The notes beneath the pieces were generated by a model that was given only the letters and a program-made list of their open reading frames with translations, searched no databases and was not told where the DNA came from. The position numbers and the translations under genes are program-made. This document shows, in pieces, positions 8,509 to 18,977 of a stretch of 64,000 nucleotides of DNA (within the stretch, counting starts at the first letter, position 1; every line of letters starts with the position of its first letter). Location of the stretch: positions 1 to 64,000 of the forward strand of contig JACRMH010000048.1 in assembly GCA_016219545.1 (NCBI GenBank). Direction: 5' to 3'. The stretch comes from Chloroflexota bacterium (GTDB lineage: Bacteria > Chloroflexota > Anaerolineae > Anaerolineales > Villigracilaceae).

Positions 8509-9507
8509 ATGCGCAACGTACAGATCCTCAGCACGGGAAGTTATGTTCCAGAACGTGTAGTGACCAACGCCGAAGTGGACGCCATGATGGGCGAATCCAC
8601 GAGCGAGTGGCTTGTGGCAAATGTCGGCATCAAAGAACGCCACTGGATGGCTCCTGACCAGGTGACCTCTGACCTTATCGTCGAAGCCTCGAAAAAAGCT
8701 CTCGAACGTGCAGGTATTACCGCCGCTGACCTTGACCTGATCATTGTATCCACCGATACACCCGATTATTTATCTCCGAGCACTTCCGTTGTTGTGCAAT
8801 ACAAACTCGGCGCGGTCAGGGCTGGCTGTTACGACATTAACTCCGCCTGTGCGGGCTGGGTGACGGCGCTCGATCAGGGTGCAAAATACCTGATGACCGA
8901 GCCTTCCATGAAATATATCCTCGTGGCGGGCGGATATGGCATGAGCCGCTTCCTTGACTTCACAGATAAGAAAACCGCTAATCTTTTCGCGGACGGCGCA
9001 GGCGCAGTCATTTTGGGCGTTGGCGAAGAAAAGGGTTTCCTCGCCTCGAACTTGCTGGCAGTTGGTTCCTTCCACGACGCGCTGGGAATTTACACGGGAG
9101 GCACGTATCGTCCATGCACGCCTGAAAACATGGCGCAATTCGGCGCGCCCAAAGTGGAGTTCGTCAAAAAATTCCCAAAGACCTTCAACACTGAATACTG
9201 GCCCAAGCTCATGCAAGGCGCACTCGACAAAGCGGGACTAACCTTCGATGATGTCAATCAGTATTACTTCACCCAGCTCAACGTCCGCACCATCGAAGTA
9301 ATGATGGATTTGCTCAAGCAGCCGATCGAAAAGACACACTGGGTGATGGACAAATGGGGCTACACAGGTTCTCCATGTGTCATCATGGCATTGGATGATG
9401 CGATTGCCCAGGGCAAAGGTCCCAAGCCGGGTGATGTAATCCTCTTCTGCGCGAGCGGCGGGGGAATCACGATGGCGTCGTCAGTATGGAAGTGGACGGC
9501 GAAATAA
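8509..9507 (+). CDS. KASIII (FabH)-like thiolase-superfamily enzyme with altered active site
   Basis: A 332-residue member of the ketoacyl synthase III fold, full length for the family. The acyl-accepting Cys is present (INSACAGW, about residue 112) as is the C-terminal glycine-rich loop (ASGGGITMAS). The FabH His of HQAN is replaced (FTQLNVRT) and the Asn of GNTS is replaced by Tyr (GYTGSPC). The normal Cys-His-Asn triad is therefore reduced to Cys. A standard decarboxylating condensation is doubtful; acyl transfer or another Claisen-type reaction is possible. It opens a co-directional run with acyl-CoA synthetases, a thiolase and a DUF35 protein. Confidence 0.82.
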   Translation: MRNVQILSTGSYVPERVVTNAEVDAMMGESTSEWLVANVGIKERHWMAPDQVTSDLIVEASKKALERAGITAADLDLIIVSTDTPDYLSPSTSVVVQYKLGAVRAGCYDINSACAGWVTALDQGAKYLMTEPSMKYILVAGGYGMSRFLDFTDKKTANLFADGAGAVILGVGEEKGFLASNLLAVGSFHDALGIYTGGTYRPCTPENMAQFGAPKVEFVKKFPKTFNTEYWPKLMQGALDKAGLTFDDVNQYYFTQLNVRTIEVMMDLLKQPIEKTHWVMDKWGYTGSPCVIMALDDAIAQGKGPKPGDVILFCASGGGITMASSVWKWTAK

Positions 9508-9512
9508 TTGAA

Positions 9513-9535
9513 GAAAGAAGAAAGAGGAAAGAATT
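9513..9535 (+). repeat. 23-bp intergenic repeat, copy 1
   Basis: This purine-rich 23-mer is identical to 16663-16685. In both places it follows a stop codon, precedes a ribosome-binding site by a short distance, and is followed by a pyrimidine-rich stretch (CTTTCTTCTT here) able to fold back on it. Confidence 0.6.
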
Positions 9536-9576
9536 AAATCTTTCGTCTTTCTTCTTTTGTTTTGCAAGGAGTTCTT

Positions 9577-11112
<1,536 letters not shown>

Positions 11113-11113
11113 C

Positions 11114-12175
11114 ATGTCAACAGTACCAACTTTATCAGGTATCACATCCAAGGTTGTTGATACCCCCCGTTTGAAAATGCACGTCCTCTTTAGGGGACCT
11201 GAGAACGGCACGCCAGTTTTGTTCCTCCATGGAAATGCTTCCTCCGCAACGTATTGGGAAGAGATCATGCTCAAGCTGCCCGCTGGCTTCCGCGGTATTG
11301 CGCCTGACCTGCGCGGCTATGGCGACACGGAAGATAAGTTGATCGACGCCACGCGCGGCATGGGCGATTGGGTCGATGACCTGGTCGGTCTCCTCGATGC
11401 GCTCAAGATCGAAAAGACTCACGTTGTCGGTCACTCCATGGGCGGGACAGTTGTGTTCGGCTTGGTCGGCGCCATCAGCGGACGTGTTCTTAGCGGAACC
11501 GTTGTGAACCCCGGTTCGATGTACGGCTTCGGCGGCTCAAAAGATGTCAACGGGACACCCTGCTACGATGACTTTGCAGGTTCAGGCGGCGGCGTTGTCA
11601 ACCCGGATTTCCCCAAGTTGATGGCTGCTGGCGATCGGAGCACGGACAATCCGCAGGCTTCACCGCGCGTGGTCATGAACGGTTTCTATTGGAAGCCGCC
11701 TTTCGTCCCTGCCCGTGAAGAAGATTTGCTCACCTCGTTAATGACCGAAAAGGTCGGTGAACAGAAATATCCCGGTGACTTTGTTCCCTCAGGCAATTGG
11801 CCCAATGTTGCGCCCGGCAAATTTGGGCCGATCAATGCGCTTTCTCCCAAATACGTTGGCGATAGTGTGGAGAAATTTGTCGGTGCAGCCAGCAAGCCTG
11901 CCATCCTTTGGGTTCGAGGCGACTCAGACATGATCGTCTCCGACAGTTCCTTCTTTGATTTCGGCACACTCGGCAAGTTGGGCTACGTCCCCGGCTGGCC
12001 CGGTGAAGAAGTCTATCCTCCCCAGCCGATGGTGGGTCAGACCCGCAGCATCCTTGAGCAGTACAAAGCCAAGGGCGGCGGCTACGAAGAAGTTGTCATC
12101 GAAAACACAGGTCACACTCCCTACGTTGAAAAACCTGAGGAGTTCATGGCGGCACTCGGGAAAGTACTCAAGTAA
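11114..12175 (+). CDS. Alpha/beta hydrolase
   Basis: A 353-residue cytoplasmic alpha/beta hydrolase, longer than the usual 270-300 because of an inserted cap (about residues 140-240). The oxyanion-hole loop is HGNASS, the nucleophile Ser is in VVGHSMGG (about residue 109), the acid is probably the Asp in VRGDSD and the His is in NTGHTPYVEKP. The gene follows the acyl-CoA synthetase by one base, so the two are co-translated. A role as ester, lactone, thioester or C-C hydrolase in the same pathway is inferred. Confidence 0.85.
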   Translation: MSTVPTLSGITSKVVDTPRLKMHVLFRGPENGTPVLFLHGNASSATYWEEIMLKLPAGFRGIAPDLRGYGDTEDKLIDATRGMGDWVDDLVGLLDALKIEKTHVVGHSMGGTVVFGLVGAISGRVLSGTVVNPGSMYGFGGSKDVNGTPCYDDFAGSGGGVVNPDFPKLMAAGDRSTDNPQASPRVVMNGFYWKPPFVPAREEDLLTSLMTEKVGEQKYPGDFVPSGNWPNVAPGKFGPINALSPKYVGDSVEKFVGAASKPAILWVRGDSDMIVSDSSFFDFGTLGKLGYVPGWPGEEVYPPQPMVGQTRSILEQYKAKGGGYEEVVIENTGHTPYVEKPEEFMAALGKVLK

Positions 12176-12207
12176 AAAGTAATAAGCGAAAAGTAATCAG
12201 TAAAAAA

Positions 12208-12259
12208 AGTGATCAGTAATCAGTGAATAGTTGTTAGCAAAGACTGATTACTGATCACT
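12208..12259. repeat. Long intergenic hairpin
   Basis: Arms of 17 bp (AGTGATCAGTAATCAGT, 12208-12224, and its exact complement, 12243-12259) enclose an 18-nt loop. A related single-arm sequence occurs at 32500-32532. It sits between the hydrolase and thiolase genes and has no T-tail, so it is more likely a repeat or mRNA-stability element than a terminator. Confidence 0.6.
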
Positions 12260-12285
12260 GCTGACTGAATTTCAAAGGAGGCTTT

Positions 12286-13554
12286 ATGCCTAAATCAAAA
12301 TCCCTAGCGCGCGGAGTTGCAATTGTCGGCGCAGGCATGTCCAAATTCGGGGCGTTTTCTGAAAAGAACAGCCGCGATCTTTTTGTCGAAGCATTCAAGG
12401 AAATGACGAAGTCCGTAGACAAAGGTCTCGATCCCTCTGTCATTGAATCGCTCTATGTCGGGAATTTCTCCAGCGACCAGTTCGAACATCAGGCACACAC
12501 TGCTCCGCTGCTTGCGGACGCCGTTGGTCTGACGCCCATCCCCGCAACACGCGTGGAAGGCGCTTGCGCCTCAGGCGGACTTGCGCTTCGTCAGGGCGTG
12601 ATGGCAATTGCCTCAGGCATGTACGATGTAGTGCTCGTCGGCGGCGCGGAACGAATGACTGGGCTCAACACCGCAGGTGTCACAGACGCGCTCGCGACAG
12701 CGGCAGATGTCCCGTTTGAAATCCCCGCTGGCTTCACCTTCCCTGGCTTTTATGCGGCAATGGCGTCCGCGTACATGCACCGCTACAGAATGACGCCCGA
12801 GCATCTCATGAACGTCGCGATCAAGAATCACGACAATGCTTCCCTGAATCCCAACGCACAATTTGGCGTCACCATTCAAAAGTGGATGGAAGGACGCGTC
12901 GCAGCTGCGATCAAGAAGGGTAAGCCCGCACCGACATGGTCTACCATTTGGGATTTCCTCCACGACGAAGCAGGCAACCCGACAGTTGCGTGGCCGCTTC
13001 GCCTGTTCGATTGCTCCCCCGTAACAGACGGCGCCGCCGCAGTTTTGCTCGTCGCCGAAGAACGCATGCACGAATTTACAGATCACCCCATTCACATCAT
13101 CGGTTCGGGTCAGGCTTCTGGTTCAGCTTTGCACGACCGCCCCGAATTGACCACCATCCCAGCCGCGAAGATCGCCGCGACAAACGCGTATGAAATGGCA
13201 GGCGTAACAGCCAAAGACATCCGCATTGCCGAAGTGCATGATTGCTTCACCATCGCAGAAGTTATCGCCACAGAAGACCTTGGTTTCTTTGCCCCAGGCG
13301 AAGGCTTCAAAGCCGCCGAAGACGGCGTGACCGCCCGCAACGGCGCGAAGCCGATCAACACCTCAGGCGGATTGAAAGCAAAAGGGCATCCCGTCGGAGC
13401 TTCAGGTGTGGCACAGGCTGTCGAAGTATTCAAGCAGATGCGAGGTCAGGCAGGCGAGCGACAGGTGGCAGGCGATGTCAACCTGGCGTTGACTCACAAC
13501 GTCGGCGCGACAGGTTCCACCTGTGCAGTCCACGTCTATGAGCGGAGAAATTAA
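12286..13554 (+). CDS. Thiolase family protein (SCP-x type)
   Basis: A 422-residue thiolase. It has the acyl-Cys in GACASGGLAL (about residue 90), the His in VHDCFTIAE and the second catalytic motif in GGLKAKGHPVGASG. It probably cleaves a 3-oxoacyl-CoA with CoA, or runs in the condensing direction. This subfamily usually works with a DUF35 protein, which is encoded 2 nt downstream. GGAGG lies 6 nt before the ATG. Confidence 0.9.
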   Translation: MPKSKSLARGVAIVGAGMSKFGAFSEKNSRDLFVEAFKEMTKSVDKGLDPSVIESLYVGNFSSDQFEHQAHTAPLLADAVGLTPIPATRVEGACASGGLALRQGVMAIASGMYDVVLVGGAERMTGLNTAGVTDALATAADVPFEIPAGFTFPGFYAAMASAYMHRYRMTPEHLMNVAIKNHDNASLNPNAQFGVTIQKWMEGRVAAAIKKGKPAPTWSTIWDFLHDEAGNPTVAWPLRLFDCSPVTDGAAAVLLVAEERMHEFTDHPIHIIGSGQASGSALHDRPELTTIPAAKIAATNAYEMAGVTAKDIRIAEVHDCFTIAEVIATEDLGFFAPGEGFKAAEDGVTARNGAKPINTSGGLKAKGHPVGASGVAQAVEVFKQMRGQAGERQVAGDVNLALTHNVGATGSTCAVHVYERRN

Positions 13555-13556
13555 TC

Positions 13557-13985
13557 ATGAGCGAAGAAACCACCACGATCCGTCCGTTTTCAGCGGCGGC
13601 GTTTAATCAATACATTGCCGAACATAAATTGATGGGGACCCGCTGCACAAAATGCAGCAAAACCTACGCCCCACCGCGTGCAATCTGCCCGAACTGCCAC
13701 AGCGAAAAAATGGAATGGGTCGAGACCAGCGGCAAAGGGAAACTCGCTGGCTTCACTGTTATCTACAGCGGACCGACCTTCATGTCTGAACAAGGCTTTG
13801 ACCGCAAGAATCCCTACATCTCTGGCATTGTCGAACTTGAAGAAGGCACGAATATCAGCGCACGTATTACAGGGATAGACCCATTGAAGCCGAGTGAGAT
13901 CAAGATCGGCACACCATTGAACGTTGATTTCATCGAATTTGGCGAAGGCGAAGCAAAAAAGACCTATTTGGCGTTCAAGGCGTAA
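13557..13985 (+). CDS. DUF35 Zn-ribbon/OB-fold protein
   Basis: A 142-residue acyl-CoA-binding accessory protein. It has a rubredoxin-like Zn ribbon (CTKC and CPNCH, about residues 29-46) followed by an OB-fold domain. In characterised systems such proteins bridge a thiolase and a second thiolase-superfamily enzyme and help channel acyl-CoA. Here the partners would be the adjacent thiolase and perhaps the KASIII-like protein. Confidence 0.9.
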   Translation: MSEETTTIRPFSAAAFNQYIAEHKLMGTRCTKCSKTYAPPRAICPNCHSEKMEWVETSGKGKLAGFTVIYSGPTFMSEQGFDRKNPYISGIVELEEGTNISARITGIDPLKPSEIKIGTPLNVDFIEFGEGEAKKTYLAFKA

Positions 13986-14110
13986 TCGTTATTGCGAGGG
14001 CGGCGCTCTCCGCCCGACACTTGCGCCGCGCGCCAGTGCGGTGAGCAATCTCTGTCACTGTAATGGAGATTGCTTCGTCACAAAGAACAAGTGCGTTCCT
14101 CGCAATGACG
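13986..14110. repeat. CGTCATTGCGAGG-type palindromic repeat, copy 1
   Basis: The element starts with TCGTTATTGCGAGGG and ends with CCTCGCAATGACG. Internally it carries GCAATCTC and GAGATTGCTTCG, which can pair. Related elements are at 47205-47292 and 60911-61028. Repeats with this signature are known as dispersed intergenic elements in several bacterial groups. Confidence 0.7.
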
Positions 14111-14240
14111 GAATGACCTGTGTAACCCGCAGGTAACTTCGGGATGATAAAAAGACAACACATGAATGGCGGATGGTGCTCATCGTTGCTTGCATCGGAC
14201 TCGAACTGTCCGCCATCACTTTTCTTCAAGGAGAATACTC

Positions 14241-15005
14241 ATGAGAATGAAAGATAAAGTTGTACTCGTAACAGGCGGGGCGGCGGGAATTGGCAAGGCT
14301 ACGGCTTTGCGTTTCGCCGAGGAAGGCGCGAAAGTCATCATCTGTGATGTAAATGAAACCGTTGGGCAGGAAACTCTCAAGCAACTCGGCGAAGGCGCCG
14401 CGTTCTACAAAGTCAACGTGACCAGCCGCGAAGATGTTCAAAAATGGGTGGATGATGTCGCTGCCAAATACGGTCGCATTGACGTGATCGTCAGCAATGC
14501 GGGCGTTTTGCGTGATGGACAGTTGGTCAAAGTAAAAGAAGGCAATTTAGTCGGGCAATTATCTGAGCCTGATTTTGATCTCGTAATTTCGGTCAACTTG
14601 AAGGGCGTGTTCAATTGCGCGCAAGCCGTTGCACCGCACATGATCAAGCAAGGCGGCGGCGTGATCTTGAATGCGTCATCGGTTGTCGGTTTGGATGCTA
14701 ATTTCGGACAGACCAATTACGTGGCGACAAAATTCGGTGTGATCGGCATGACCAAAGTCTGGGCGCGTGAATTGGGCAAGTATGGAATCCGCGTGAATGC
14801 GGTAGCTCCCGGCTTCACCGCCACTGAAATGGTCACAGCCATGCCCGAGAAAATTTTGGACGGCATGAAGTCTCATACGCCGCTGGGTCGTTTGGGTGAA
14901 CCGCGAGATATTGCCAACGCCTATCTCTTCCTCGCATCTGAAGACGCCTCATTTATCACAGGCGAAGTCCTGCGCGTGGACGGCGGGATTGTCGTAGGGA
15001 CTTAA
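14241..15005 (+). CDS. SDR-family oxidoreductase (FabG-like)
   Basis: A 254-residue classical short-chain dehydrogenase. It has the cofactor motif TGGAAGIG, NAG in VSNAGVL, catalytic Ser in NASSVVG and YVATK. It probably oxidises a 3-hydroxyacyl-CoA or reduces the 3-oxo form with NAD(P). I use the ATG at 14241 (AAGGAG 8 nt upstream) rather than an upstream start at 14166, which runs through intergenic sequence. It lies in the same direction as the thiolase and ligase genes, and beta-oxidation-like chemistry fits the context. Confidence 0.9.
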   Translation: MRMKDKVVLVTGGAAGIGKATALRFAEEGAKVIICDVNETVGQETLKQLGEGAAFYKVNVTSREDVQKWVDDVAAKYGRIDVIVSNAGVLRDGQLVKVKEGNLVGQLSEPDFDLVISVNLKGVFNCAQAVAPHMIKQGGGVILNASSVVGLDANFGQTNYVATKFGVIGMTKVWARELGKYGIRVNAVAPGFTATEMVTAMPEKILDGMKSHTPLGRLGEPRDIANAYLFLASEDASFITGEVLRVDGGIVVGT

Positions 15006-15026
15006 TGTGTCAAGTATCACGTGTCA

Positions 15027-15106
15027 GGTGTCAGGTTGTTGGCACTCGACACGTGGTTTTTTCTCTACATCTTTCGCCTGAAACCTGATATCTGGAACCT
15101 GACACC
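15027..15106. repeat. Intergenic inverted repeat upstream of second ligase
   Basis: GGTGTCAGGTT (15027-15037) is the exact complement of AACCTGACACC (15096-15106), with further partial pairing inside (CTCGACACGTGG against CACGTGTC). It occupies the space between the SDR stop and the most likely ATG of the next gene. A translation of this stretch as an N-terminal extension of the ligase is therefore doubtful. Confidence 0.5.
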
Positions 15107-15110
15107 CAAC

Positions 15111-16661
15111 ATGCATTCTGCCGACTTGCTAACCAAACGAGCAAACCTGACTCCCAATCGCGAAGCGCTATATGACGTGACAAACGGAGTCCGCTATACC
15201 TTTGCGGAATTAAATCTGCGTGCCAACTGTGCCGCGAATTTTTTGCGCGAGAAATACGCTGTACAAAAAGGTGATCGTGTGTCCATTCTGGCGCACAATA
15301 GCGTTGCCTATGTGGATCTGTTGTTTGGTTTGGCAAAGATTGGTGCGATCCTTGCGCCTTTGAATTGGAGATTGACCTCCCGCGAATTGACGTATATCGT
15401 CAACGATTGTCAACCGAAGGTGTTGATCGTGGGACCTGAGTTCGTGTCTGTATATGATGAGATGCGAAATGAAATCAATGTGGAAACCATCATCTCGCTG
15501 GAAGGGGCAATTATCCCAGCGGCGGGAAGCTATGAAGAATCACTGAATCAAGCGTCGGCGGAGGAACCGAAGCGGACTGTCATCGAAGCGGACGATGGCT
15601 ATTGCATCCTGTATACATCTGGAACAACAGGCCGCCCAAAGGGCGCAATCCTCCCGCACAGACAGGTTTTGTGGAATGCGATCAATACGGTGGTTTCGTG
15701 GGGGCTGAGCGAGAAGGATGTTTCGCCGATCCTGACGCCGATGTTTCATTCGGGCGGGCTGTTCGTTTTTCTTGTGCCATTATTTTATGCGGGCGGACGA
15801 ATTGTGATGGCGCGTTCGTTTGACCCCGATGCTTCATTGAAATTGATCGTTGACGAAAAATGCACGGTCATTCTCGGTGTGCCGACTTTGTTCCAGGTGT
15901 GGATGAATTCGCCGCAATTTGAAAAAGTAGATTTCAGCCATGTCAATTTTTTCATCAGCGGCGGTGCGCCATGCCCGCCTTCTTTGATCGAAGCATGGAG
16001 CAAGTCAAAAGGCGTTTCGATGCGACAGGGTTATGGCCTGACCGAAGTTGGCGTGAATTGTTTTTCGATGACCGATGAAGATGCGTTGCGAAAAATGGGT
16101 TCGGTGGGGAAGCCAATTTTTCACAGTGAAATGCGCTTGGTGGATGCGGATTGCAAAGAAGTTCCCGTTGGTGAAACTGGCGAGTTGATTATCAAAGGTC
16201 CGCATGTGTGCGCTGGCTATTGGAACAACACAGACGCGACCACGCAATCTTTGCGCGATGACCCTTCGACAGGCTCAGGGGAGCCTTGGTTTCACACTGG
16301 TGATATGGCGCGCGTGGACGAAGAAGGATATTTTTATATCGTGGGTCGATTCAAAGACATGATCATCAGCGGCGGTGAGAATGTGTATGCCGCCGAAGTG
16401 GAAGCTGTATTTCGCGAACATCCCGTCGTTGCAGATGCGGCGCTGATCGGCGAGCCCGATGAGAAATGGGGCGAGGTTGGTTTGATGATCGTGGCTCGCA
16501 AGCCAAATCAAACTGTCAATGAAGATGAGTTGTTGAAATTCTGTTCGGGACGTTTGGCGAAGTACAAGATCCCGAAGCGTGTGAAATTTGTTGAGGCTTT
16601 GCCGTACTCACCGTATGGGAAAGTTATCAAGGCAGAATTACGCGAGAAGTTTGTAAAGTGA
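15111..16661 (+). CDS. Acyl-CoA synthetase (AMP-forming), second copy
   Basis: A 516-residue adenylate-forming ligase paralogous to the one at 9577. Motifs are YTSGTTGRPKGA, GYGLTEVG, WFHTGD, GRFKDMIISGGENVY and the catalytic Lys in SPYGKVIKAE. The ATG at 15111 starts the homologous part but lacks a clear ribosome-binding site; the frame is open back to 15021. Just before WFHTGD it carries extra residues DPSTGSGEP, absent from the paralogue, encoded by a CCCTTCGACAGGCTCAGGG repeat. Having two ligases suggests two related acids or two activation steps. Confidence 0.9.
   Translation: MHSADLLTKRANLTPNREALYDVTNGVRYTFAELNLRANCAANFLREKYAVQKGDRVSILAHNSVAYVDLLFGLAKIGAILAPLNWRLTSRELTYIVNDCQPKVLIVGPEFVSVYDEMRNEINVETIISLEGAIIPAAGSYEESLNQASAEEPKRTVIEADDGYCILYTSGTTGRPKGAILPHRQVLWNAINTVVSWGLSEKDVSPILTPMFHSGGLFVFLVPLFYAGGRIVMARSFDPDASLKLIVDEKCTVILGVPTLFQVWMNSPQFEKVDFSHVNFFISGGAPCPPSLIEAWSKSKGVSMRQGYGLTEVGVNCFSMTDEDALRKMGSVGKPIFHSEMRLVDADCKEVPVGETGELIIKGPHVCAGYWNNTDATTQSLRDDPSTGSGEPWFHTGDMARVDEEGYFYIVGRFKDMIISGGENVYAAEVEAVFREHPVVADAALIGEPDEKWGEVGLMIVARKPNQTVNEDELLKFCSGRLAKYKIPKRVKFVEALPYSPYGKVIKAELREKFVK
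16262..16280 (+). repeat. CCCTTCGACAGGCTCAGGG repeat inside coding sequence
   Basis: This 19-bp imperfect palindrome is a motif seen as a dispersed repeat in many bacterial genomes. Here it lies in frame inside the acyl-CoA synthetase gene and encodes part of DPSTGSGEP in the linker before the conserved HTGD motif. Confidence 0.55.
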
Positions 16662-16662
16662 C

Positions 16663-16685
16663 GAAAGAAGAAAGAGGAAAGAATT
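16663..16685 (+). repeat. 23-bp intergenic repeat, copy 2
   Basis: Identical to 9513-9535 and in the same setting: after a stop codon, followed by a CTTTCATCTTTCTT stretch that can fold back, and then by a ribosome-binding site. Confidence 0.6.
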
Positions 16686-16719
16686 TTATTTCTTTCATCT
16701 TTCTTGAAAGGAGTGACTT

Positions 16720-17523
16720 ATGCCAAAAGCACAATCAAACGGAATCGAACTCTATTACGAAATTCACGGCGCGGGACAACCGCTCGTGTTGATCTCTGGT
16801 CTTGGCTATCCACTTTGGCAATGGCACAAGATGGTTCCGTTTTTGTCGGAGCATTTTCAAGTGGTCACATTTGATAATCGCGGCGTGGGTCAGAGTGACA
16901 AGCCCGCAGGGCCATACGCCGCACAAATGCTTGCGGCAGATACAGCAGGTTTGCTCGACGCGCTCGGAATTGAAAAAGCAATTATCGCAGGTCATTCAAT
17001 GGGCGGATTTATTGCCCAAGCCATGGCGCTTGATTTTCCGCAGAAGGTGGAAAAGCTGATCCTGTGTTCGACCAACTTTGGCGGGCCGCACCATGTTCCC
17101 GTTACATCTGAGGCGATGAAAGTCCTCACCGATGTGACCAGCGACGCGCTCACCCGTTTCAAAAATGGATTGGCCGTCAGCACGGCTCCGGGGTGGTCGG
17201 AAAAAAATCCAGAGATGATTGATGAATGGGTCAAGTGGCGCGTTGCAAACCCGATTGACCCCACACCCTATCAGGCGCAGATGGCAATCGGATTTGGATT
17301 GATACCTGAAGCCGCTGCCTTTGAAAATAAACTGCCGCGTCTCAACGTCCCGACCCTTATCCTGTTCGGCGCACATGACAAAGTTGTTCCACCTGAAAAC
17401 GCTTCGCTTTTAGCGGATAGGATCGCGGGCAGCAAAGTAGTGATATTCCCCGACGCGGGGCATTTCTTCCCGATTGAAATCGCGGAAATGGCCTCGCGCA
17501 CAATTACGGATTTTGCAGCATAA
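16720..17523 (+). CDS. Alpha/beta hydrolase (PcaD-like)
   Basis: A 267-residue alpha/beta hydrolase of the 3-oxoadipate enol-lactonase-like type. The nucleophile Ser is in IAGHSMGGF (about residue 92), the acid Asp in GAHDKVVP and the His in DAGHFFPIE. AAAGGAG lies 7 nt before the ATG. It lies between the second ligase and the importer genes, consistent with hydrolysis of a lactone, ester or diketone intermediate. The substrate is unknown. Confidence 0.87.
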   Translation: MPKAQSNGIELYYEIHGAGQPLVLISGLGYPLWQWHKMVPFLSEHFQVVTFDNRGVGQSDKPAGPYAAQMLAADTAGLLDALGIEKAIIAGHSMGGFIAQAMALDFPQKVEKLILCSTNFGGPHHVPVTSEAMKVLTDVTSDALTRFKNGLAVSTAPGWSEKNPEMIDEWVKWRVANPIDPTPYQAQMAIGFGLIPEAAAFENKLPRLNVPTLILFGAHDKVVPPENASLLADRIAGSKVVIFPDAGHFFPIEIAEMASRTITDFAA

Positions 17524-17579
17524 GAGGCGTTCTCTTGCGCTGATTAATCGAACTACTATTTTACAAGGAGAAGAATAAA

Positions 17580-18962
17580 ATGAAAGTTTTTCGAACGCTC
17601 GCATTTTTGCTGGTAGCCATGTCCATGATTTTGGCCGCCTGCGCCCCCGCCACAGCTGTACCTACCGAAGCCCCTGTTGTTGAAACCGAGGCCCCTGTCG
17701 TCGCAACAGAAGCACCTGTTGCAACCGAAGCTCCCGCCACTGGCTTGACCTGCGCCGAGCCAATCAAAGTCGGTCTCATCTCCGATGCCTCTGGTGCGCT
17801 CGCCATTTATGGCGCTCACATCCTGCGCTCCTTCATGCTCGGCATGGAATATGCAACTGGCGCCGCTGGTTCCGCTGGTGACAAGTTCGACATCACCGTG
17901 ACCCAGGAAAACACCTTCAAGATCGACGACTGCGAGATCATCGTCTACGTCCGCGATGATGGGAGCAACCCTGAGAACACCGCCACCGTTGCCCGCGAAT
18001 TGATCGACGTTCAGAAGATCAATGTTTTAATCGGTACCGTTTCTTCCGGCGCAACCGCCACTTTGCAGGGCATCGCCCTTGAAAGCAAAATCCCGTTGAT
18101 CGTGGCTCCCGCCGCCGCCAATGACATCACTGGCGTCAACTTCAACGAATACACCTTCCGCGTCAGCCGCAACAATTATCAAGATGCGATCAATGAATGC
18201 GCATACCTGACCAAGACCTACAAGACCTTCGTTCAGATCGCCCCAGACTACGCCTTTGGCCGCGGTTCCGCTGCCGCTTTCCGCGATGCCTGTACCCTTG
18301 ATGGCGCCACCTTCGTCGCTGACGATATCTTCGCTCCGTTGGACACTACCGACTTCACCACCTACATGGAACAGATCGCCAATTCAGGCGCTGAATCCTA
18401 TATCGTAAGTTGGGCTGGCGGCGGTTTCGTCCCGCTGATGCAGTCCGCTAAAGATCAGGGTGTGACCGAAAGCATGTCCCTCGGCGCTACCTTCATTGAC
18501 AATACCCTTATGCCAGTTTGGTATGGCAACGCGGTCGGCAGCACCAGTGGTATCCTGTATCACTATTCCGCCCCCCAGAATCCGATCAATGATTTCCTCG
18601 TTGAAAACACCAAGCCGCGCTACGGTGTCAACCCCGACCTGTTCGATGCGGATGGCATGAACGCCGCCATCATGCTCGTCGAAGCCATCAAAGCCACCAA
18701 CGGTGATGTCAACGGTGACGCACTCAAGGGCGTTATGGAAGGCATGACCTTCGAAGGACCCAAGGGCACCATTTTCATCCGCCCTGAAGATCATGTTGCC
18801 ATTCAGGATATGTACATTTTGAAACTGGTCAATGTGACCGATCCTGACGCCAACTTCTACGAATACGTAGACACCACCCGCCCCGAGCCTCCCTGCCTGC
18901 TTCCCGAAGCCCTCAAGGATCGCTGCGGCACTCTGCCCTACGGCACTCTGAGCGGACAGTAA
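17580..18962 (+). CDS. Liv-type ABC transporter substrate-binding lipoprotein
   Basis: A 460-residue binding protein of the Leu/Ile/Val (Peripla_BP_6) family. The signal peptide ends at a lipobox (LAAC, Cys about residue 21). A low-complexity tether of TEAPVV repeats follows (about 26-55), then the two-lobed domain starting at IKVGLISDASGALA. Members of this family bind branched-chain amino acids, but also urea and aromatic or aliphatic acids. The surrounding acid-activation genes favour a carboxylate here. AAGGAG lies 7 nt before the ATG. Confidence 0.93.
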   Translation: MKVFRTLAFLLVAMSMILAACAPATAVPTEAPVVETEAPVVATEAPVATEAPATGLTCAEPIKVGLISDASGALAIYGAHILRSFMLGMEYATGAAGSAGDKFDITVTQENTFKIDDCEIIVYVRDDGSNPENTATVARELIDVQKINVLIGTVSSGATATLQGIALESKIPLIVAPAAANDITGVNFNEYTFRVSRNNYQDAINECAYLTKTYKTFVQIAPDYAFGRGSAAAFRDACTLDGATFVADDIFAPLDTTDFTTYMEQIANSGAESYIVSWAGGGFVPLMQSAKDQGVTESMSLGATFIDNTLMPVWYGNAVGSTSGILYHYSAPQNPINDFLVENTKPRYGVNPDLFDADGMNAAIMLVEAIKATNGDVNGDALKGVMEGMTFEGPKGTIFIRPEDHVAIQDMYILKLVNVTDPDANFYEYVDTTRPEPPCLLPEALKDRCGTLPYGTLSGQ

Positions 18963-18977
18963 TTTAGCTATACAATA

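Noticed and set aside
12208..12259. CRISPR or tandem-repeat array from repeated AATCAGT motifs
   Set aside because: Only one inverted repeat with an 18-nt loop exists; there is no regular spacer pattern.
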